The position numbers and the translations under genes are program-made. From positions 108,843-172,842 of the forward strand of contig NZ_JACJQN010000015.1 in assembly GCF_014696675.1 (NCBI RefSeq): a DNA stretch of 64,000 nucleotides. The letters run 5' to 3'. Under the pieces are notes generated by a model. It worked only from the letters and a program-made list of their open reading frames with translations. It searched no databases and had not been told where the DNA came from. This document shows positions 63,957 through 64,000 of this stretch, piece after piece. The stretch's first letter is position 1, and every line of letters begins with the position of its first letter. The stretch comes from Phormidium tenue FACHB-1052. Lineage in GTDB: Bacteria; Cyanobacteriota; Cyanobacteriia; Phormidesmidales; Phormidesmidaceae.

Positions 63957-64000
63957 TGTGGCCTAGCGTTTTTTGGAATTCCAAAAAACGCTAGGCCACA
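63957..64000. other. Perfect 44-bp palindrome at the window end, candidate hairpin telomere site
   Basis: Two 22-bp arms meet between 63978 and 63979 at GAATTC. The left arm is TGTGGCCTAGCG, six T, GGAA; the right arm is its exact reverse complement and runs to the last base. The arms may continue past the window. Perfect, spacer-free palindromes of about this size are protelomerase targets in N15-type replicons, and a protelomerase-like gene lies about 4 kb away. A strong terminator would need a loop; here there is none. Confidence 0.75.

Overview
The window looks like part of a mobilisable, probably linear, accessory replicon (large plasmid or chromid) of a filamentous-type cyanobacterium (Leptolyngbya/Nodosilinea-like by protein feel; genus not established). 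The cyanobacterial assignment rests on the very frequent HIP1 octamer GCGATCGC, cytochrome c6, a high-light-inducible protein, cyAbrB, DUF4278 and plasmid-type umuDC. The plasmid assignment rests on a relaxase with its accessory protein, a ParA-like ATPase beside a repeat array, two umuDC sets and a protelomerase-like gene. No ribosomal, tRNA or core-metabolism genes are seen, and no replication initiator was recognised.

Layout. (1) 0-12.2 kb, defence island read on the minus strand: a WYL regulator (divergent), a DUF433 antitoxin-like protein, three AT-rich coiled-coil genes of unknown function, drmD, a 661-aa unknown gene, and drmMI running off the left edge. This is a class 1 DISARM-type system with an unexplained gene between helicase and methylase. 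(2) 12.2-20.4 kb, scrambled zone: a fragment of the protelomerase-like gene, a nuclease-like gene and a DUF2087 gene each broken by a nonsense codon, umuC, a UmuD that has lost its Ser/Lys dyad, an EEP hydrolase and dispersed repeats. (3) 20.4-35.2 kb, redox and metal handling: VKOR-thioredoxin, petR-petP divergent to petJ (copper-controlled cytochrome c6 module), a His-rich lipoprotein, an Hli protein, a ziaR-ziaA zinc efflux pair with two matching operators, a PepSY membrane protein and a five-gene nickel/peptide-type ABC importer. (4) 36-52.9 kb, a block dominated by membrane proteins: two DUF389 proteins, a Na+/H+ antiporter, a two-component pair, DUF2238-like and DUF2254 proteins, MscS, a channel-like protein, an Nramp relative, a two-repeat lipoprotein, HPP and AI-2E family proteins. 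(5) 53.3-64 kb, plasmid backbone: mobilisation genes, an array of about 31 degenerate repeats of about 12 bp, a basic small protein, a ParA-like ATPase, a coiled-coil membrane protein, cyAbrB, the full protelomerase-like gene, intact umuD-umuC, three small unknown genes, and a perfect 44-bp palindrome reaching the last base.

Most exciting reading: the protelomerase-like recombinase (58.1-60.0 kb) and the terminal perfect palindrome (63957-64000) together suggest a hairpin-ended linear cyanobacterial replicon. A degenerate second copy of the gene's 5' end and promoter at 12.2-12.5 kb lies in the same orientation at the edge of the defence island, so direct repeats flank about 48 kb of cargo. 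The repeat array with its basic protein, ParA-like ATPase and membrane protein could be an unusual partition or transfer module for that replicon. These are inferences from sequence reading; no database search was run.
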